Positions 42,564-52,101 of a stretch of DNA of 64,000 bases are shown piece by piece. How positions within the stretch are numbered: the stretch's first letter is position 1; each line of letters begins with the position of its first letter. A model generated the notes under the pieces. The model saw only the letters and a program-made list of their open reading frames with translations, ran no database searches and was not told the origin of the DNA. Made by a program: the position numbers and the translations under genes. Source of the stretch: an uncultured Ramlibacter sp. (lineage in GTDB: Bacteria > Pseudomonadota > Gammaproteobacteria > Burkholderiales > Burkholderiaceae_C); the NCBI RefSeq assembly GCF_936925435.1, contig NZ_CAKZHQ010000049.1, positions 1 through 64,000 on the forward strand, written 5' to 3'.

Positions 42564-43655
42564 TCAGGCCGCCGAACGTTTGGGCCGGGCATGGCCGGTC
42601 ACTGAATGGCTTGCCAGCCGGGCGGGCGCAGCCGATGCCTTGGGCTTGCGCGCCTTGAGCTCCATCGCCAGGTACATCAGCGAGGCGATCAGCAGCGGCA
42701 CCATGTAGTACAGGGCGCGGTAGCCCAGCAGCGCGCCCAGCAACTGGCCCTCGGCGATGCGGTGGCCCACCAGGGCCAGGAAGACCCCTTCGAACACGCC
42801 CAGGCCGGCCGGCACGTGCAGCACCACGCCGGCGATGGCGCCCACCAGCAGCACGGTGAGCACGTCGGTGTAGGGGAGCTTTTGCTGCAGCAGCACCCAG
42901 ATGATGGCGGCCATCAGCGACCAGTTGATGCAGGAGATGGTCATCTGCAGCACGGCCATGCGCCAGGGCGGCAGGTAGATCTCGTGGCCGCGCACCAGCC
43001 AGATGCGGTCGCCCATGCGGGCGCAGGCGACGATGTAGCCCAGCGAGATGGCCATCAGGGCCGCGCCCAGCCACTGCAGGCCGTGGTTGCCCATGTGCCA
43101 GGCGGGCGGCAGGGCGATGGGGTGGACGACAAAGAGAAAGCCGGCCAGCAGCTTGTAGCCCAGCCAGTTGGTCAGCATGCTCATGGACACGATGCGCGTG
43201 ATGACGCCGGGCTTGAGCCCCAGCCGTGAATACAGCCGGTAGCGAAAGCCCACGCCGCCGATCAGTGAACCGATGCACAGGTTGAAGGCGTAGCTGACGA
43301 AGTTCACCGCCATCACCGTCAGCGTGGGCAGGTTGTGGCCGGTGTAGCGCTTGCCCAGCAGGTCGAAGCAGCTGTAGAGCAGGTGGCTGGTCGCGGCCAG
43401 GGCGATGGCGGCCCACAGCGCCGGCGCCGGCAGGCTGCGCAGCGAGTTCCACACATCGTCCCAGTCCACGTGGCGGCCGTACTCCACAAGCAGCCAGGTG
43501 ACGGCGATGAAGAAGGCGGCGGTCGCGCCGTTCTTGACCCAGGGCCACCAGGGCCGCTGGCGCCAGGGTGATTTCTGCGCGCCGGCTTCGCGCTGTTGCC
43601 GGCGCCTGGCGGCGATGGCCTTGATGCCGTGGCGCGGCAGGCTGGGCGTGCTCAT
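42564..43655 (-). CDS. UPF0104/lysylphosphatidylglycerol synthase-like membrane protein
   Basis: About 363 aa with roughly eight membrane helices (for example GATAAFFIAVTWLLVEYG, LTVMAVNFVSYAFNLCIGSLIGG). VPAGLGVFEGVFLALVG is the hallmark of the LPG-synthase TM/UPF0104 family, whose members may move lipids. It has no synthase domain. Its ATG overlaps the stop of the cardiolipin synthase gene (ATGA), as in E. coli-type ybhN-clsB clusters. Confidence 0.85.
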   Translation of the reverse strand: MSTPSLPRHGIKAIAARRRQQREAGAQKSPWRQRPWWPWVKNGATAAFFIAVTWLLVEYGRHVDWDDVWNSLRSLPAPALWAAIALAATSHLLYSCFDLLGKRYTGHNLPTLTVMAVNFVSYAFNLCIGSLIGGVGFRYRLYSRLGLKPGVITRIVSMSMLTNWLGYKLLAGFLFVVHPIALPPAWHMGNHGLQWLGAALMAISLGYIVACARMGDRIWLVRGHEIYLPPWRMAVLQMTISCINWSLMAAIIWVLLQQKLPYTDVLTVLLVGAIAGVVLHVPAGLGVFEGVFLALVGHRIAEGQLLGALLGYRALYYMVPLLIASLMYLAMELKARKPKASAAPARLASHSVTGHARPKRSAA

Positions 43656-44899
43656 TGCGAAGCCTCCTTGCCGCCGGTGGCACAGGCCGGCCTCAAGCTG
43701 TCCTGCAGGGCCGGCGACAGCCGCGGTGCGTGGCGCGGCAGCCAGCTGGCCCAGCTGGGGTACTTGCGGATCAGGTGAAAGGCCAGGTAGCTGCGCACCA
43801 GCTGCCAGGTGCCGATCTTCTCGCCTGCCTGCATCTCGATGCGCTTGCAGCTGTTTTGCATCAGCCCCTCCAGGTTGGCGTGGAGCTCGGCGTTGAAGGC
43901 GCGGTCGCGGATGATGAGGTTGGCCTCCAGGTTGAGCGCCAGGCTCAGCGGGTCGAGGTTGCTCGAGCCCACGGTGGCCCACTCATGGTCGGCCAGCGCC
44001 ACCTTGCCGTGCAGCGGCCGGTCGCAGTACTCATAGATGCGCACGCCGGCCTTGAGCAGGTGGTGGTAGAGCAGGCTGGCCGCCGTCTTGACGATGGGCA
44101 TGTCGGGCATGCCCTGCAGAATCAGGCTGACCTGCACACCGCGGCGCGCGGCGCGGCGCATCTCGCGCACCAGCCGGTAGCCGGGGAAGAAGTAGGCATT
44201 GGCGATCACCACCCGTTCCTTCGCGCCGCGGATGGCGATGCGGTAGTGGCGCTCGATGTCGTTCATGTGCTCGCGGTTGTCGCGGGTGACGAACAGGGCG
44301 GCGGCCGTGCCGGCACGCGGCAGGTCCGACGGCTGGGCCCGCAGCGCCTTGCGCCGGCGCCACCACTGGCGCGCCTTCTGGTGGCGCTGGCCCTCGGCCA
44401 GGGCGGTATGGGTGAAGCGGTGGATCTCGGCGACGATGGGGCCACGCACCTCCACCGCATAGTCCTGCTTGGCCTCGGGGCCGAAGTCGGCCAGGTGGTC
44501 GGCCGAGTAGTTGATGCCGCCGACGAAGGCGCGGGTGCCGTCCACCACCACGATCTTGCGGTGCATGCGGCGCAGGTAGTTGACGCGCCAGCCCAGCACC
44601 GGTGCCGCCGGGTCGAACACATGGACTCGCACGCCGGCCTCGCACAGAGCGCCCAGGAACTGCTGCGACAGGTCGGGCGAGCCGAAGCCGTCGATGGTCA
44701 GGTCGACTTGCACACCGCGCTTTGCCGCTGCGACCAGGGCTGCGTGCAGCTGCAGCCCGACCTTGTCCTCGAACAGGATGAAGGTCTCGACCACCACCTC
44801 GGTCTGCGCCGCGGCAATGCTGTCGAACACGCGCGGGAAGAACGCCTCGCCGTTTTCCAGCAGGCGGATGTTGTTGCCCTCGATCCAGCGTCCAGCCAT
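43652..44899 (-). CDS. clsB: cardiolipin synthase B-like phospholipase D protein
   Basis: 415 aa. Two HKD motifs, MHRKIVVVDGTRAFVGGINY and LHGKVALADHEWATVGSSN, form the catalytic site that joins phospholipids. No N-terminal membrane helices, as in ClsB. Middle gene of a three-gene set (EEP phosphatase, clsB, UPF0104 protein) matching the ybhP-clsB-ybhN order in enterobacteria. Confidence 0.88.
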   Translation of the reverse strand: MAGRWIEGNNIRLLENGEAFFPRVFDSIAAAQTEVVVETFILFEDKVGLQLHAALVAAAKRGVQVDLTIDGFGSPDLSQQFLGALCEAGVRVHVFDPAAPVLGWRVNYLRRMHRKIVVVDGTRAFVGGINYSADHLADFGPEAKQDYAVEVRGPIVAEIHRFTHTALAEGQRHQKARQWWRRRKALRAQPSDLPRAGTAAALFVTRDNREHMNDIERHYRIAIRGAKERVVIANAYFFPGYRLVREMRRAARRGVQVSLILQGMPDMPIVKTAASLLYHHLLKAGVRIYEYCDRPLHGKVALADHEWATVGSSNLDPLSLALNLEANLIIRDRAFNAELHANLEGLMQNSCKRIEMQAGEKIGTWQLVRSYLAFHLIRKYPSWASWLPRHAPRLSPALQDSLRPACATGGKEASQ

Positions 44900-44911
44900 G
44901 GTCTTGCGTCC

Positions 44912-45691
44912 TCAGATGTGGATCTCGGCCACCAGCGGCGCATGGTCCGACAGGTGCGACCAGGGCTTGCGCGGAAGCACCACCGGCAGATGCACCGAGG
45001 CATTGCGCACGTAGATGCGGTCCAGCGACAGCACGGGGAAGATGGCCGGAAAGGTCTTGGCGGCCGCGCCATAGGCGGTGACGAAGACCTCACGCAGGCC
45101 TGCGCCCTCGAGCAGCATGGTGTGGGCGCGCTTGCGCCAGTCGTTGAAGTCACCCGCCACGATCAGTGGCGCGTCGTCGGGCACTTCGCTGCGCACCATC
45201 TCGCACAGCAGGTCCAGCTGTTGCACGCGGTGCGACTCGGCCAGGCCCAGGTGGACGCAGATCACGTGCACATCGATCTGCTGCACCGGCATGCGCAGCA
45301 CGCAATGGAGCAGGCCGCGCTTTTCCGGGCCGGAGATGGAAACGTCGTGGTTCTGGAAATGGACGATGGGGAACTTGGACATCACGGCGTTGCCGTGGTG
45401 GTGGCCCTTGGGATAGACCATGTTGCGGCCGTAAGCGTACTGCGGCCAGATGCTGTCGGCCAGGAACTCGTACTGCGGCGCGTCGGGCCAGTTCTCATGG
45501 TTGCGGTCGCTTTTCTTGCGCGCCTCCTGCGTGCCCAGCACCTCCTGCAGGAAGACCACGTCGGCGCCCACCTTGCGCACCGCGTCGCGCAGCTCGGGCA
45601 GGATGAACCTGCGGTTGAAGGTGGTGAACCCCTTGTGGGTGTTGACCGTCATCACGGTCAGCGGCGGGGCGGTGGCCACGGTGTCGGTCAT
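44912..45691 (-). CDS. endonuclease/exonuclease/phosphatase family protein (YbhP-like)
   Basis: About 259 aa of the DNase I-like EEP fold: [16 protein letters not shown] (Glu), [18 protein letters not shown] and [10 protein letters not shown]. Position before clsB matches ybhP, of unproven substrate, perhaps a lipid phosphoesterase. Start at [11 protein letters not shown]; a longer open frame upstream is not homologous. It is 12 bases from clsB. Confidence 0.85.
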   Translation of the reverse strand: MTDTVATAPPLTVMTVNTHKGFTTFNRRFILPELRDAVRKVGADVVFLQEVLGTQEARKKSDRNHENWPDAPQYEFLADSIWPQYAYGRNMVYPKGHHHGNAVMSKFPIVHFQNHDVSISGPEKRGLLHCVLRMPVQQIDVHVICVHLGLAESHRVQQLDLLCEMVRSEVPDDAPLIVAGDFNDWRKRAHTMLLEGAGLREVFVTAYGAAAKTFPAIFPVLSLDRIYVRNASVHLPVVLPRKPWSHLSDHAPLVAEIHI

Positions 45692-45776
45692 GGGACTGTC
45701 TCGGCGTTGTGCGGAAATCCCTTTGTAGTGGCCGCTCCCCGCGCCAGGTGTAGGACGCGCGGCTGTCTTCCTGTCG

Positions 45777-46850
45777 CTACTTGGGCCGCGGCCGGCGCAG
45801 GCCGGCGTCGGGCGGCTGCAGGCGGCCGGCGCGCAGTTCGCCCACCGCATGGGCGAGGGCACGGGCCGCATTGCGCACTTCTTCCTGCACGTCCCTGTCT
45901 TTGTCCAGCGCGCCGTGGCTGCTGGCATAGGGCTGGTAGTAGCCGATGAAGCGGTCCAGCCGCGCCTGGCTGCCGGCGTCCACCAGGCCCATCCAGTCCA
46001 GCCAGTCGCACAGGGAGCGGCGCACGCCTTCGATGCCGGCGACGTCGCCGTGCACGACCACGCCGTAGGCGCGGCCGGCCAGGCGCTTGGGATAGTCCCA
46101 GCCCTGCAGCTCGATCTGCTTGGCCAGTTGCGGCTTCTTGCCCTGGGTGCTGGTGGGGTCGGGATTGCCGCCGTCGGCGCAGACCAGCCTGTCCATCATC
46201 AGCTTGAGCGGGCTGGCCACCTGGTACCAGTAGACCGGCGTCAGCAGCAGCACGCCGTGGGCCGCGACCCAGCGCTCGTAGATGTCGGCCATCCAGTCGC
46301 CGGTCTGGCGCGTGGCGTGGTTGGGGTAGCAGCTGCAAGGCCAGTGGCACAGCGGCATGGCGGTGGAGACGCAGCCCTTGCAGGGGTGGATGTGCAGGTC
46401 GTACTCGGAGGTCAGCAGGCTCAGGTCCAGCACATCGGCCTCGATGCCGGCGGCCTTGAGCACATCGTGCGCGATCCTGGTCATGCGCCAGGTCTTGGAG
46501 ATCTCGCCCGGGCAGGTGCCGTCGTTGCGCGCCGACCCGCACACCAGCAGCACGCGCGAGGGCGTGGCCTTGCGGCCCCAGAGCTCCTGCGCCGCGATGA
46601 GCCTGTCCCGGGTCTCGCGCCATTCCAGCGACAGTTCGTAATGCGGGTCGGCAAAGCCCGGGCCGGCCGGCGCGGTGCGCGGCGCCTTGCGGCCCTCCTT
46701 GTAAGCCTCCCAGGCGATCTGCTCCAGCCGTGCCAATGCATCAGCTTCCACGGCAAAGGCCGGGTCGTTGAAGGACTGCAGGAAGCGCTGGTGGAACTTG
46801 CGCCTGCCGATAGGCGCCGGCGCCTGGCCCTTGCGGATGGCGGTGCTCAT
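45777..46850 (-). CDS. flavodoxin-fold NAD(P)H-dependent oxidoreductase
   Basis: About 357 aa. A ~100-residue N-terminal extension precedes an NADPH-dependent FMN reductase fold: [20 protein letters not shown] (FMN phosphate loop), [21 protein letters not shown], then [22 protein letters not shown]. The Cys-rich stretch between may bind metal. Electron acceptor unknown. Met at 46850 is chosen; the open frame upstream to 47600 lies over the opposite-strand secreted protein gene. Confidence 0.8.
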   Translation of the reverse strand: MSTAIRKGQAPAPIGRRKFHQRFLQSFNDPAFAVEADALARLEQIAWEAYKEGRKAPRTAPAGPGFADPHYELSLEWRETRDRLIAAQELWGRKATPSRVLLVCGSARNDGTCPGEISKTWRMTRIAHDVLKAAGIEADVLDLSLLTSEYDLHIHPCKGCVSTAMPLCHWPCSCYPNHATRQTGDWMADIYERWVAAHGVLLLTPVYWYQVASPLKLMMDRLVCADGGNPDPTSTQGKKPQLAKQIELQGWDYPKRLAGRAYGVVVHGDVAGIEGVRRSLCDWLDWMGLVDAGSQARLDRFIGYYQPYASSHGALDKDRDVQEEVRNAARALAHAVGELRAGRLQPPDAGLRRPRPK

Positions 46851-47016
46851 GCGGCCAGTGTAGGCAGCGGCGCACTGTCTGTGGGGCCGGGACGGGCGTG
46901 GAGGGCCGTGTCCTACAGGCGCCGGCGCGCATGTCCGGCAGGGGGGCCCGGATGGGCTCGGTACGGTGAACCATGCCCTGCTTTCTGGGGCTTGTGAATG
47001 AAGCAAAGGATTTGAC

Positions 47017-47523
47017 ATGACGAACCGCAACACCACCGTTTCCCTGCTGCTGGCCGGCCTTCTGGCCGCCGGCGGCGCAGCCCACGCGCAGAGCGCCGCG
47101 GCGGGCGGCAGCTCGGATGTGCCGCCCAAGGCTGGCGAGGCCAGCACCCAGACCAATGGCGTGCCCAACGCGCAGACCACCAACGCCCCTGCTGCCACCG
47201 CCGACATCAGCACCAAGGACCAGATCCGCCAGGACGCGGCCGGCCAGAGCAAGGCCAGCGCCACCTCGTCCGTGCCCAACAAGGCCGGCGAGGCCAGCAC
47301 CATGGTCAAGGGCAATCCCAATGCCGACCCCAACAACCCGGCCCTGACCAAGAGCAAGTCGGAAAAGCGGGTCGAGAAGGAAATGAAGAAGGCCGAGTCC
47401 CAGCAGCGCCGCGACGCCGCCGTGATGGGCCAGAAGGGCGCGCAAGCTGGCGCTCCGGCAGGGACACCGGCGGTGTCGCCGGCCGGCACGCCTTCCGTGC
47501 ATGAAGGCGGCACGCCCAAGTAA
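47017..47523 (+). CDS. small secreted protein with internal repeat
   Basis: 168 aa. Signal peptide TVSLLLAGLLAAGGAAHAQS (cut after AHA). A repeat occurs twice: VPPKAGEASTQTNGVPNAQT and VPNKAGEASTMVKGNPNADP. A charged helix follows (SEKRVEKEMKKAESQQRRDA), then an Ala/Pro tail. Function unknown. A perfect terminator follows the stop. Confidence 0.7.
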   Translation: MTNRNTTVSLLLAGLLAAGGAAHAQSAAAGGSSDVPPKAGEASTQTNGVPNAQTTNAPAATADISTKDQIRQDAAGQSKASATSSVPNKAGEASTMVKGNPNADPNNPALTKSKSEKRVEKEMKKAESQQRRDAAVMGQKGAQAGAPAGTPAVSPAGTPSVHEGGTPK

Positions 47524-47539
47524 AGCCGCCGCACCATGA

Positions 47540-47573
47540 AAAAAGCCTGCACCGTCACCGGTGCAGGCTTTTT
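47540..47573. terminator. bidirectional intrinsic terminator
   Basis: AAAAAGCCTGCACCG-TCAC-CGGTGCAGGCTTTTT: a perfect 15-base stem with A/T ends, usable by both convergent genes (47017 plus strand, 47607 minus strand). Confidence 0.92.
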
Positions 47574-47606
47574 GCGTTGGCGGCAGGCTCCTGCCTGCAC
47601 AGGTGG

Positions 47607-48080
47607 TCAGCCCATGCGGTGGCGCGGGCCGCCGTGGCCACTGAAGCGCTTGGCCGTCTCGCTGTCGAAGACCTTTTTCTGGTCCGGCGTCAGCGCGGCG
47701 TAGAAGGCCTTGGTGGCGTCGGCCCGGCGGTCCATCTCGGCATTGCGCGTGCTGCGCAGCGCGCGCATCTGGTCGATGCGCTCCGGCGTGCTCATCCTGG
47801 CGATGGCCTCACGGTCCGGGCGCTGTGGCCGGTCGCCAGGCTTCATCGCGTTGGTGAAGCTGGTCCAGGCGCCTTCCTGGGTGGCCGTGATCTGCAGCTT
47901 CTGCTTGAGCTCGGCCTGGTGCTTGGCCATGCGCTCTTGCATCTTGGCCGGATCGTGGTGGGGCCTGCCTTCGCGGGCGACGGGCGCGCCGGGCGTGGGC
48001 GCGACCGGGGTCTGCGCCGTGGCGGCCAGACCCAGCGAAGCCAGCAGGGAGGCGGCGATGAGGTGGTGGGCGAATTTCAT
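47607..48080 (-). CDS. Spy/CpxP-like LTxxQ periplasmic protein
   Basis: About 157 aa. Signal peptide MKFAHHLIAASLLASLGLAA cut near TAQ. Mature part rich in Met, Arg, His with LQITATQEGAW and ALTPDQKKVF, the paired LTxxQ motifs of Spy/CpxP, which act as ATP-independent chaperones or metal/envelope stress sensors. Start at the Met of the signal peptide; GGAAGGAT lies upstream. Confidence 0.85.
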   Translation of the reverse strand: MKFAHHLIAASLLASLGLAATAQTPVAPTPGAPVAREGRPHHDPAKMQERMAKHQAELKQKLQITATQEGAWTSFTNAMKPGDRPQRPDREAIARMSTPERIDQMRALRSTRNAEMDRRADATKAFYAALTPDQKKVFDSETAKRFSGHGGPRHRMG

Positions 48081-48297
48081 GGAAACATCCTTCCTTGGAA
48101 AGGCCTGAGGAGTCCGACATGGGCCGCAGGTTGCAGGCAAGTGTGGGACGGCCATGTAACGCGTCCATGCCCCTAGCGTGGCGGGAATGTAAAGCCGGGC
48201 CCGGTGGGAGCCTTCCTACGCGCGAAATCCATCCGCGGCCACAGCCGCGCTTGCATTGCGGCGCGATGCTGGGCACCTGAACTCCAAGGAGACAAGC

Positions 48298-48645
48298 ATG
48301 AAGTCGATCACCCTTGTGCGCCCCACGGCCGCCGTGCTGGGGACGCTTCTTGCCGCCGCGGCTCTGGCGCAGACCGTGCCCAGCCGCACCACGACCGAGG
48401 TGGCGGCGCCAGTGGTGTCCGATGCCGCGCCCCTGCCGGCCGAAGACCGCAGCAGCACCGGCGCCATCTTGCTGGAGAACGCGCCGGTGCGGGCCCAGCG
48501 CAATCCCACGGCCGTGATGGGCGCCTCGCCCAGCGTGGCCAAGCCCGCCAGCAAGGCCCTCAAGCGCAGCGAACAGCGTCAGGCACGTGATGCCGACGCC
48601 GCCACCTTGCGCCAGCAAGGGGCCGGCAGCCTGCAGGACAACTGA
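48298..48645 (+). CDS. small secreted hypothetical protein
   Basis: 115 aa. Signal peptide with LVRPTAAVLGTLLAAAALAQ. The mature region has no recognised domain; its end is charged and Ala-rich (KPASKALKRSEQRQARDADAA), like the proteins at 40585 and 47017. AAGGAG six bases before the ATG. Confidence 0.65.
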   Translation: MKSITLVRPTAAVLGTLLAAAALAQTVPSRTTTEVAAPVVSDAAPLPAEDRSSTGAILLENAPVRAQRNPTAVMGASPSVAKPASKALKRSEQRQARDADAATLRQQGAGSLQDN

Positions 48646-48654
48646 GCCGTTTTT

Positions 48655-48716
48655 GGTCAAATGGGCCTGTAGCCCCGGGCAAATGGACCTGGAGCGCTAT
48701 GCTTGTTGTAGCGCCG
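48655..48716. repeat. Comamonadaceae-type intergenic repeat overlapping a gene end
   Basis: GGTCAAATGGGCCTGTAGCC and then GGACCTGGAGCGCTATGC-TTGTTGTAGCGCC. The CGCTAT/TAGCGC arms form a hairpin that contains the stop codon and last codons of the OYE-family gene on the other strand. Confidence 0.55.
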
Positions 48717-49806
48717 GGTAGTCGGTGTAGCCCTTGGCGCCGCCGCCATAGAACGTCATCTTGTCGGGGCTGTTGAGCGGCGCGTCGGTGCGCAGGCGCT
48801 CGACCAGATCGGGGTTGGCGATGAAGGGCACGCCGAAGGCGACCAGGTCGGCCCCATCGTTGACGGCCTTCTCGGCCAGGGTCTTGTCGTAGCCGTTGTT
48901 GACCATCCAGGCGCCCTGGCCGCCAGCCTCGCGGTAGACCTTTTTCAGTGCGGCGTAGTCGAAGGGACGGTCGGCGATCTCGCGCGGGCCGCCGGTGGCG
49001 CCCTCGATGACGTGGATGTAGGCCAGGCCCAGCGGCGCGAGCTGGCGCACCACATATTCGAACAGCGGCTGCGGGTCGGCGTCGATGACGTCGTTGGCCG
49101 GCGTCACTGGCGACAGACGGATGCCGGTGCGGCCGCCGCCGATTTCTTCCACCACCACACGCATCACCTCCAGCAGCAGGCGGGCGCGGTTCTCGATGGA
49201 GCCGCCGTAATCATCCGTGCGCTGGTTGGCGCCGGTCTTGAGGAACTGGTCCAGCAGGTAACCGTTGGCGCCATGCACCTCGACGCCGTCGAAGCCGGCC
49301 GTGCTGACGGCGTGGCGCGCCGCATGGCGGTAGTCCTGCACGATGCCCGGGAGTTCTTCCGCGGCCAGCGCGCGCGGCTCGGAGGTGGGGGCAAACGAGC
49401 CCACGCCGTCCTTGATCAGGTAGGTCTTGGTCTTGGCCGTGATGGCCGAGGGCGCGACCGGCGGCTGGCCGCCGGGCTGCAGGTCGACGTGCGAGACGCG
49501 GCCCACGTGCCACAGCTGCACCACGATGCGGCCGCCCTTGGCATGGACGGCATCGGTCACGCGCTTCCAGGCGTCGAGCTGCTCGGTGCCGTACAAGCCC
49601 GGCACGTCGGCATAGCCCTGGCCTTGCGGGCTGATGGCCGTGGCCTCGGTGACCAGCAGGCCGGCGCTGGCGCGCTGGCTGTAATAGGTGTCGGCCAGGG
49701 CCGTGGGGATGGCGTTGGGCGAGCGGTTGCGTGTGAGCGGCGCCATCACGACGCGGTTGGACAGTTGCAGATCGCCGGCGCGGGCCGGGTCGAACAGGCT
49801 GGGCAT
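48697..49806 (-). CDS. Old Yellow Enzyme-family alkene reductase (NemA-like)
   Basis: About 369 aa. FMN-dependent, NAD(P)H-using reductase of electrophilic C=C bonds or nitroesters. Features: VMAPLTRNRS, LWHVGRVSH, GFDGVEVHGANGYLLDQFL (substrate-binding His/Asn), DDYGGSIENRARL, and VAFGVPFIANPDL. Full length, intact. The final residues (ALQQA) are encoded inside a dispersed repeat. Divergent from the MFS gene 63 bases away. Confidence 0.9.
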   Translation of the reverse strand: MPSLFDPARAGDLQLSNRVVMAPLTRNRSPNAIPTALADTYYSQRASAGLLVTEATAISPQGQGYADVPGLYGTEQLDAWKRVTDAVHAKGGRIVVQLWHVGRVSHVDLQPGGQPPVAPSAITAKTKTYLIKDGVGSFAPTSEPRALAAEELPGIVQDYRHAARHAVSTAGFDGVEVHGANGYLLDQFLKTGANQRTDDYGGSIENRARLLLEVMRVVVEEIGGGRTGIRLSPVTPANDVIDADPQPLFEYVVRQLAPLGLAYIHVIEGATGGPREIADRPFDYAALKKVYREAGGQGAWMVNNGYDKTLAEKAVNDGADLVAFGVPFIANPDLVERLRTDAPLNSPDKMTFYGGGAKGYTDYPALQQA

Positions 49807-49869
49807 GGGAGAGAGTCCTTGTTGCTGTTGTTGGGCTGGTTTGCCCCAGTGTATGGACAATGCAGCGCC

Positions 49870-51078
49870 ATGACAGGCCACGGCAACGATTCCCCCTCGC
49901 GCCTGCTGCTATTGGCGCTGGCCCTGTCGCTGGGTGCGGCAATCTCGTTAGGCATCACGCGCTTCGCCTATGGCCTGTTGCTGCCGCCCATGCGCGCCGA
50001 TTTGCAGTGGTCCTACACCCTGGCCGGCACGATGAACACGGCCAACGCCCTGGGCTATCTGCTGGGTGCATTGGCCACACCGCGGTTGATGCGCCGCTAC
50101 GGTCCGTCGCGCCTGCTGCTATGGGGCGCGGCCCTGGCCAGCCTGTTCATGGGCCTGTCGGGCTTTTTCACCGAGGCCGCGCCCTTGCTGGCGCAGCGGG
50201 TGCTGGCCGGCGTCGCGAGTGCCTTTGTCTTCATCGCCGGCGGTCTGCTGGCTGCGCGGCTGGGCGCGCTGCAGCCGGCGCGCAGCGGCTTGCTGCTGGG
50301 CCTGTACTACGGCGGCACCGGCCTGGGCATCGTGCTGTCGGCCCTGCTGGTGCCGGCCGTGCTGGAGGCGGCGCAAGCGCGGCCGCATGGCTGGGCCTGG
50401 GCCTGGTGGACGCTGGCTCTGGCCTGCTTTGCCGCGACGCTGTCCCTGCTGTGGCCGGCGCGCGTGCTGCAGGCGCTGGAGGCGGCCGCGCCCACGGGTG
50501 CACAGCAGGCCGATGGGCGGCGCTTTGGCTGGCGCGCCTTCGCGCCGGGCCTGGCCGGCTACGCGTTGTTCGGCGTGGGCTACATCGGCTACATGACCTT
50601 CGTCATCGCCCTGCTGCGTGAGCAGGGCGTGGGGCCGGCGCGCATCACGCTGTTCTATGCGCTGCTGGGTGTGGCGGTCGTTGCCTCGTCGCGCATCTGG
50701 GCCGACCTGCTGGACCGCTACCGCGGCGGCCAGTCCCTGGCCCTGCTCAATGCCGTGCTCGGCGTGGCGACCATCGCTCCGGCGCTGACGGCGGCCTGGC
50801 CGGCCGTGCTGCTGTCGGGCCTGGTCTTCGGCGGCGTCTTCCTGTCCGTCGTGGCTTCCACCACCGCCCTGGTGCGGCACAACCTGCCGCCAGCGCAATG
50901 GGCGGCCGGCATCAGCGCCTTCACCATCGTGTTTGCGGCCGGCCAGATTGCCGGGCCCACGGTGGTGGGCTGGATCGCCGACGGCCCGGGCGGGCTGGCG
51001 CGCGGCCTGCTGTTCTCGGCCGGCGCGCTCTGGCTGGGGGCTCTGGTGGCAGCGCGGCAGAAGGCCTTGCCGGCATGA
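49870..51078 (+). CDS. YbfB/YjiJ-family MFS transporter
   Basis: 402 aa, about 12 helices. ISLGITRFAYGLLLPPMRADLQWSYTLAG is the signature of this family. Substrate unknown. Starts 63 bases from the divergent reductase gene; the two may share a promoter region. Confidence 0.85.
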   Translation: MTGHGNDSPSRLLLLALALSLGAAISLGITRFAYGLLLPPMRADLQWSYTLAGTMNTANALGYLLGALATPRLMRRYGPSRLLLWGAALASLFMGLSGFFTEAAPLLAQRVLAGVASAFVFIAGGLLAARLGALQPARSGLLLGLYYGGTGLGIVLSALLVPAVLEAAQARPHGWAWAWWTLALACFAATLSLLWPARVLQALEAAAPTGAQQADGRRFGWRAFAPGLAGYALFGVGYIGYMTFVIALLREQGVGPARITLFYALLGVAVVASSRIWADLLDRYRGGQSLALLNAVLGVATIAPALTAAWPAVLLSGLVFGGVFLSVVASTTALVRHNLPPAQWAAGISAFTIVFAAGQIAGPTVVGWIADGPGGLARGLLFSAGALWLGALVAARQKALPA

Positions 51079-51099
51079 ACCGGCAAGGCGCGGCCGCCC

Positions 51100-51708
51100 T
51101 TATTTGCCCTGGGTCTCGGCGTTGAGCGCTGCCTGCACCGCCGGCCGCGCCGCCATGCGCTCCATGAAGGCCAGCAGGTTGGCGTAGGGCGCGAGGTCCA
51201 CGCCGGTGGGCTTGTGCCAGCGCAGCACGGTGAACAGGTAGGCGTCGGGCACGCTGAAGTGCTCGCCCATCAGGTAGTCCTTGCCGGCCAGCTGGCCATC
51301 GGCGAACTGCAGGCGGCCGGCGATGCGCTCGCGGAAGATTTTCTTGGCGTCATCGGGCATGTTGGGGTTGAACAGCGGGCTGAACTTCTGGTGCAGTTCG
51401 GTGCCGATGAAGGTCAGCCACTCCTGCAGGCGGTAGCGCGCCAGCGTGCCGTTGGCCGGCGCGAGATTCCTGGTGGGCACCTGGTCGGCGACGTACTGCA
51501 CGATGGCCGGGCCTTCGCGCAGGCGGGTGCCGTCGTCCAGCTCCAGCAGGGGCACGTAGCCCAGGGGGTTGACCTCGTAGTAGTCGCCGCCGTCGGGCAG
51601 CTTGTGGGTCTTGGTCGGGGCCAGCACCGGCTCGAAGGCCAGGCCGGCCTCGCGCAGGACGATGTGCGGCGCCAGCGAGCAGGCGCCGGGGGAGTAGTAA
51701 AGCTTCAT
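51100..51708 (-). CDS. gstA: glutathione S-transferase
   Basis: About 202 aa, beta-class bacterial GST. N-terminal thioredoxin fold MKLYYSPGACSLAPHIVLREAG with Cys10 and the cis-Pro region GYVPLLELDDG, then helices with LMGEHFSVPDAYLFTVLRW. Conjugates glutathione to electrophiles. AAGGAACACCAG precedes the ATG. Confidence 0.9.
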   Translation of the reverse strand: MKLYYSPGACSLAPHIVLREAGLAFEPVLAPTKTHKLPDGGDYYEVNPLGYVPLLELDDGTRLREGPAIVQYVADQVPTRNLAPANGTLARYRLQEWLTFIGTELHQKFSPLFNPNMPDDAKKIFRERIAGRLQFADGQLAGKDYLMGEHFSVPDAYLFTVLRWHKPTGVDLAPYANLLAFMERMAARPAVQAALNAETQGK

Positions 51709-51901
51709 CTGGTGTTCCTTGGGTCGGTGGTTGTCTGGCGCCGATGCTAGCGGCTGGGAGCTTTCCTCGCCAGACGCGGGACAGGCCGCCGTCCTACAGC
51801 GCGCAGCGCCGCGCGCTGATCGCCGCGCCGGACCGCCGCCCCTAGCATCGGTGCACCCAGGCTGATGAGCCTGCCCAACCCCGATCTTCAAGGAGAAAGC
51901 C

Positions 51902-52087
51902 ATGCTGAAGTACGCGATTGTTTTTGCCGTCATTTCCCTGATTGCCGGCGCCCTGGGCTTTGGCGGCGTCGCTGCCGGCGCCGCCGGCATCGCCAAACTG
52001 CTGTTCGGCCTGTTCCTGGTGCTGGCCCTGATCTTCCTGGTGCTGGCGGTGCTGGGCGTGGGTGCGGCCCGCAAGGCCAAGCGCTGA
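51902..52087 (+). CDS. DUF1328 small membrane protein
   Basis: 61 aa, two helices ([21 protein letters not shown] and [20 protein letters not shown]) with a basic tail. The DUF1328/YtjA family is common in proteobacteria and of unknown function. AAGGAG six bases before the ATG. It is 14 bases before the transglutaminase-like gene, probably co-transcribed. Confidence 0.88.
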   Translation: MLKYAIVFAVISLIAGALGFGGVAAGAAGIAKLLFGLFLVLALIFLVLAVLGVGAARKAKR

Positions 52088-52101
52088 AGGAGACCCTGGC
52101 C

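Noticed and set aside
46851-47600. N-terminal extension of the flavodoxin-fold protein over the secreted protein gene
   Set aside because: The extension has no homology and overlaps a gene with signal peptide and terminator on the other strand.
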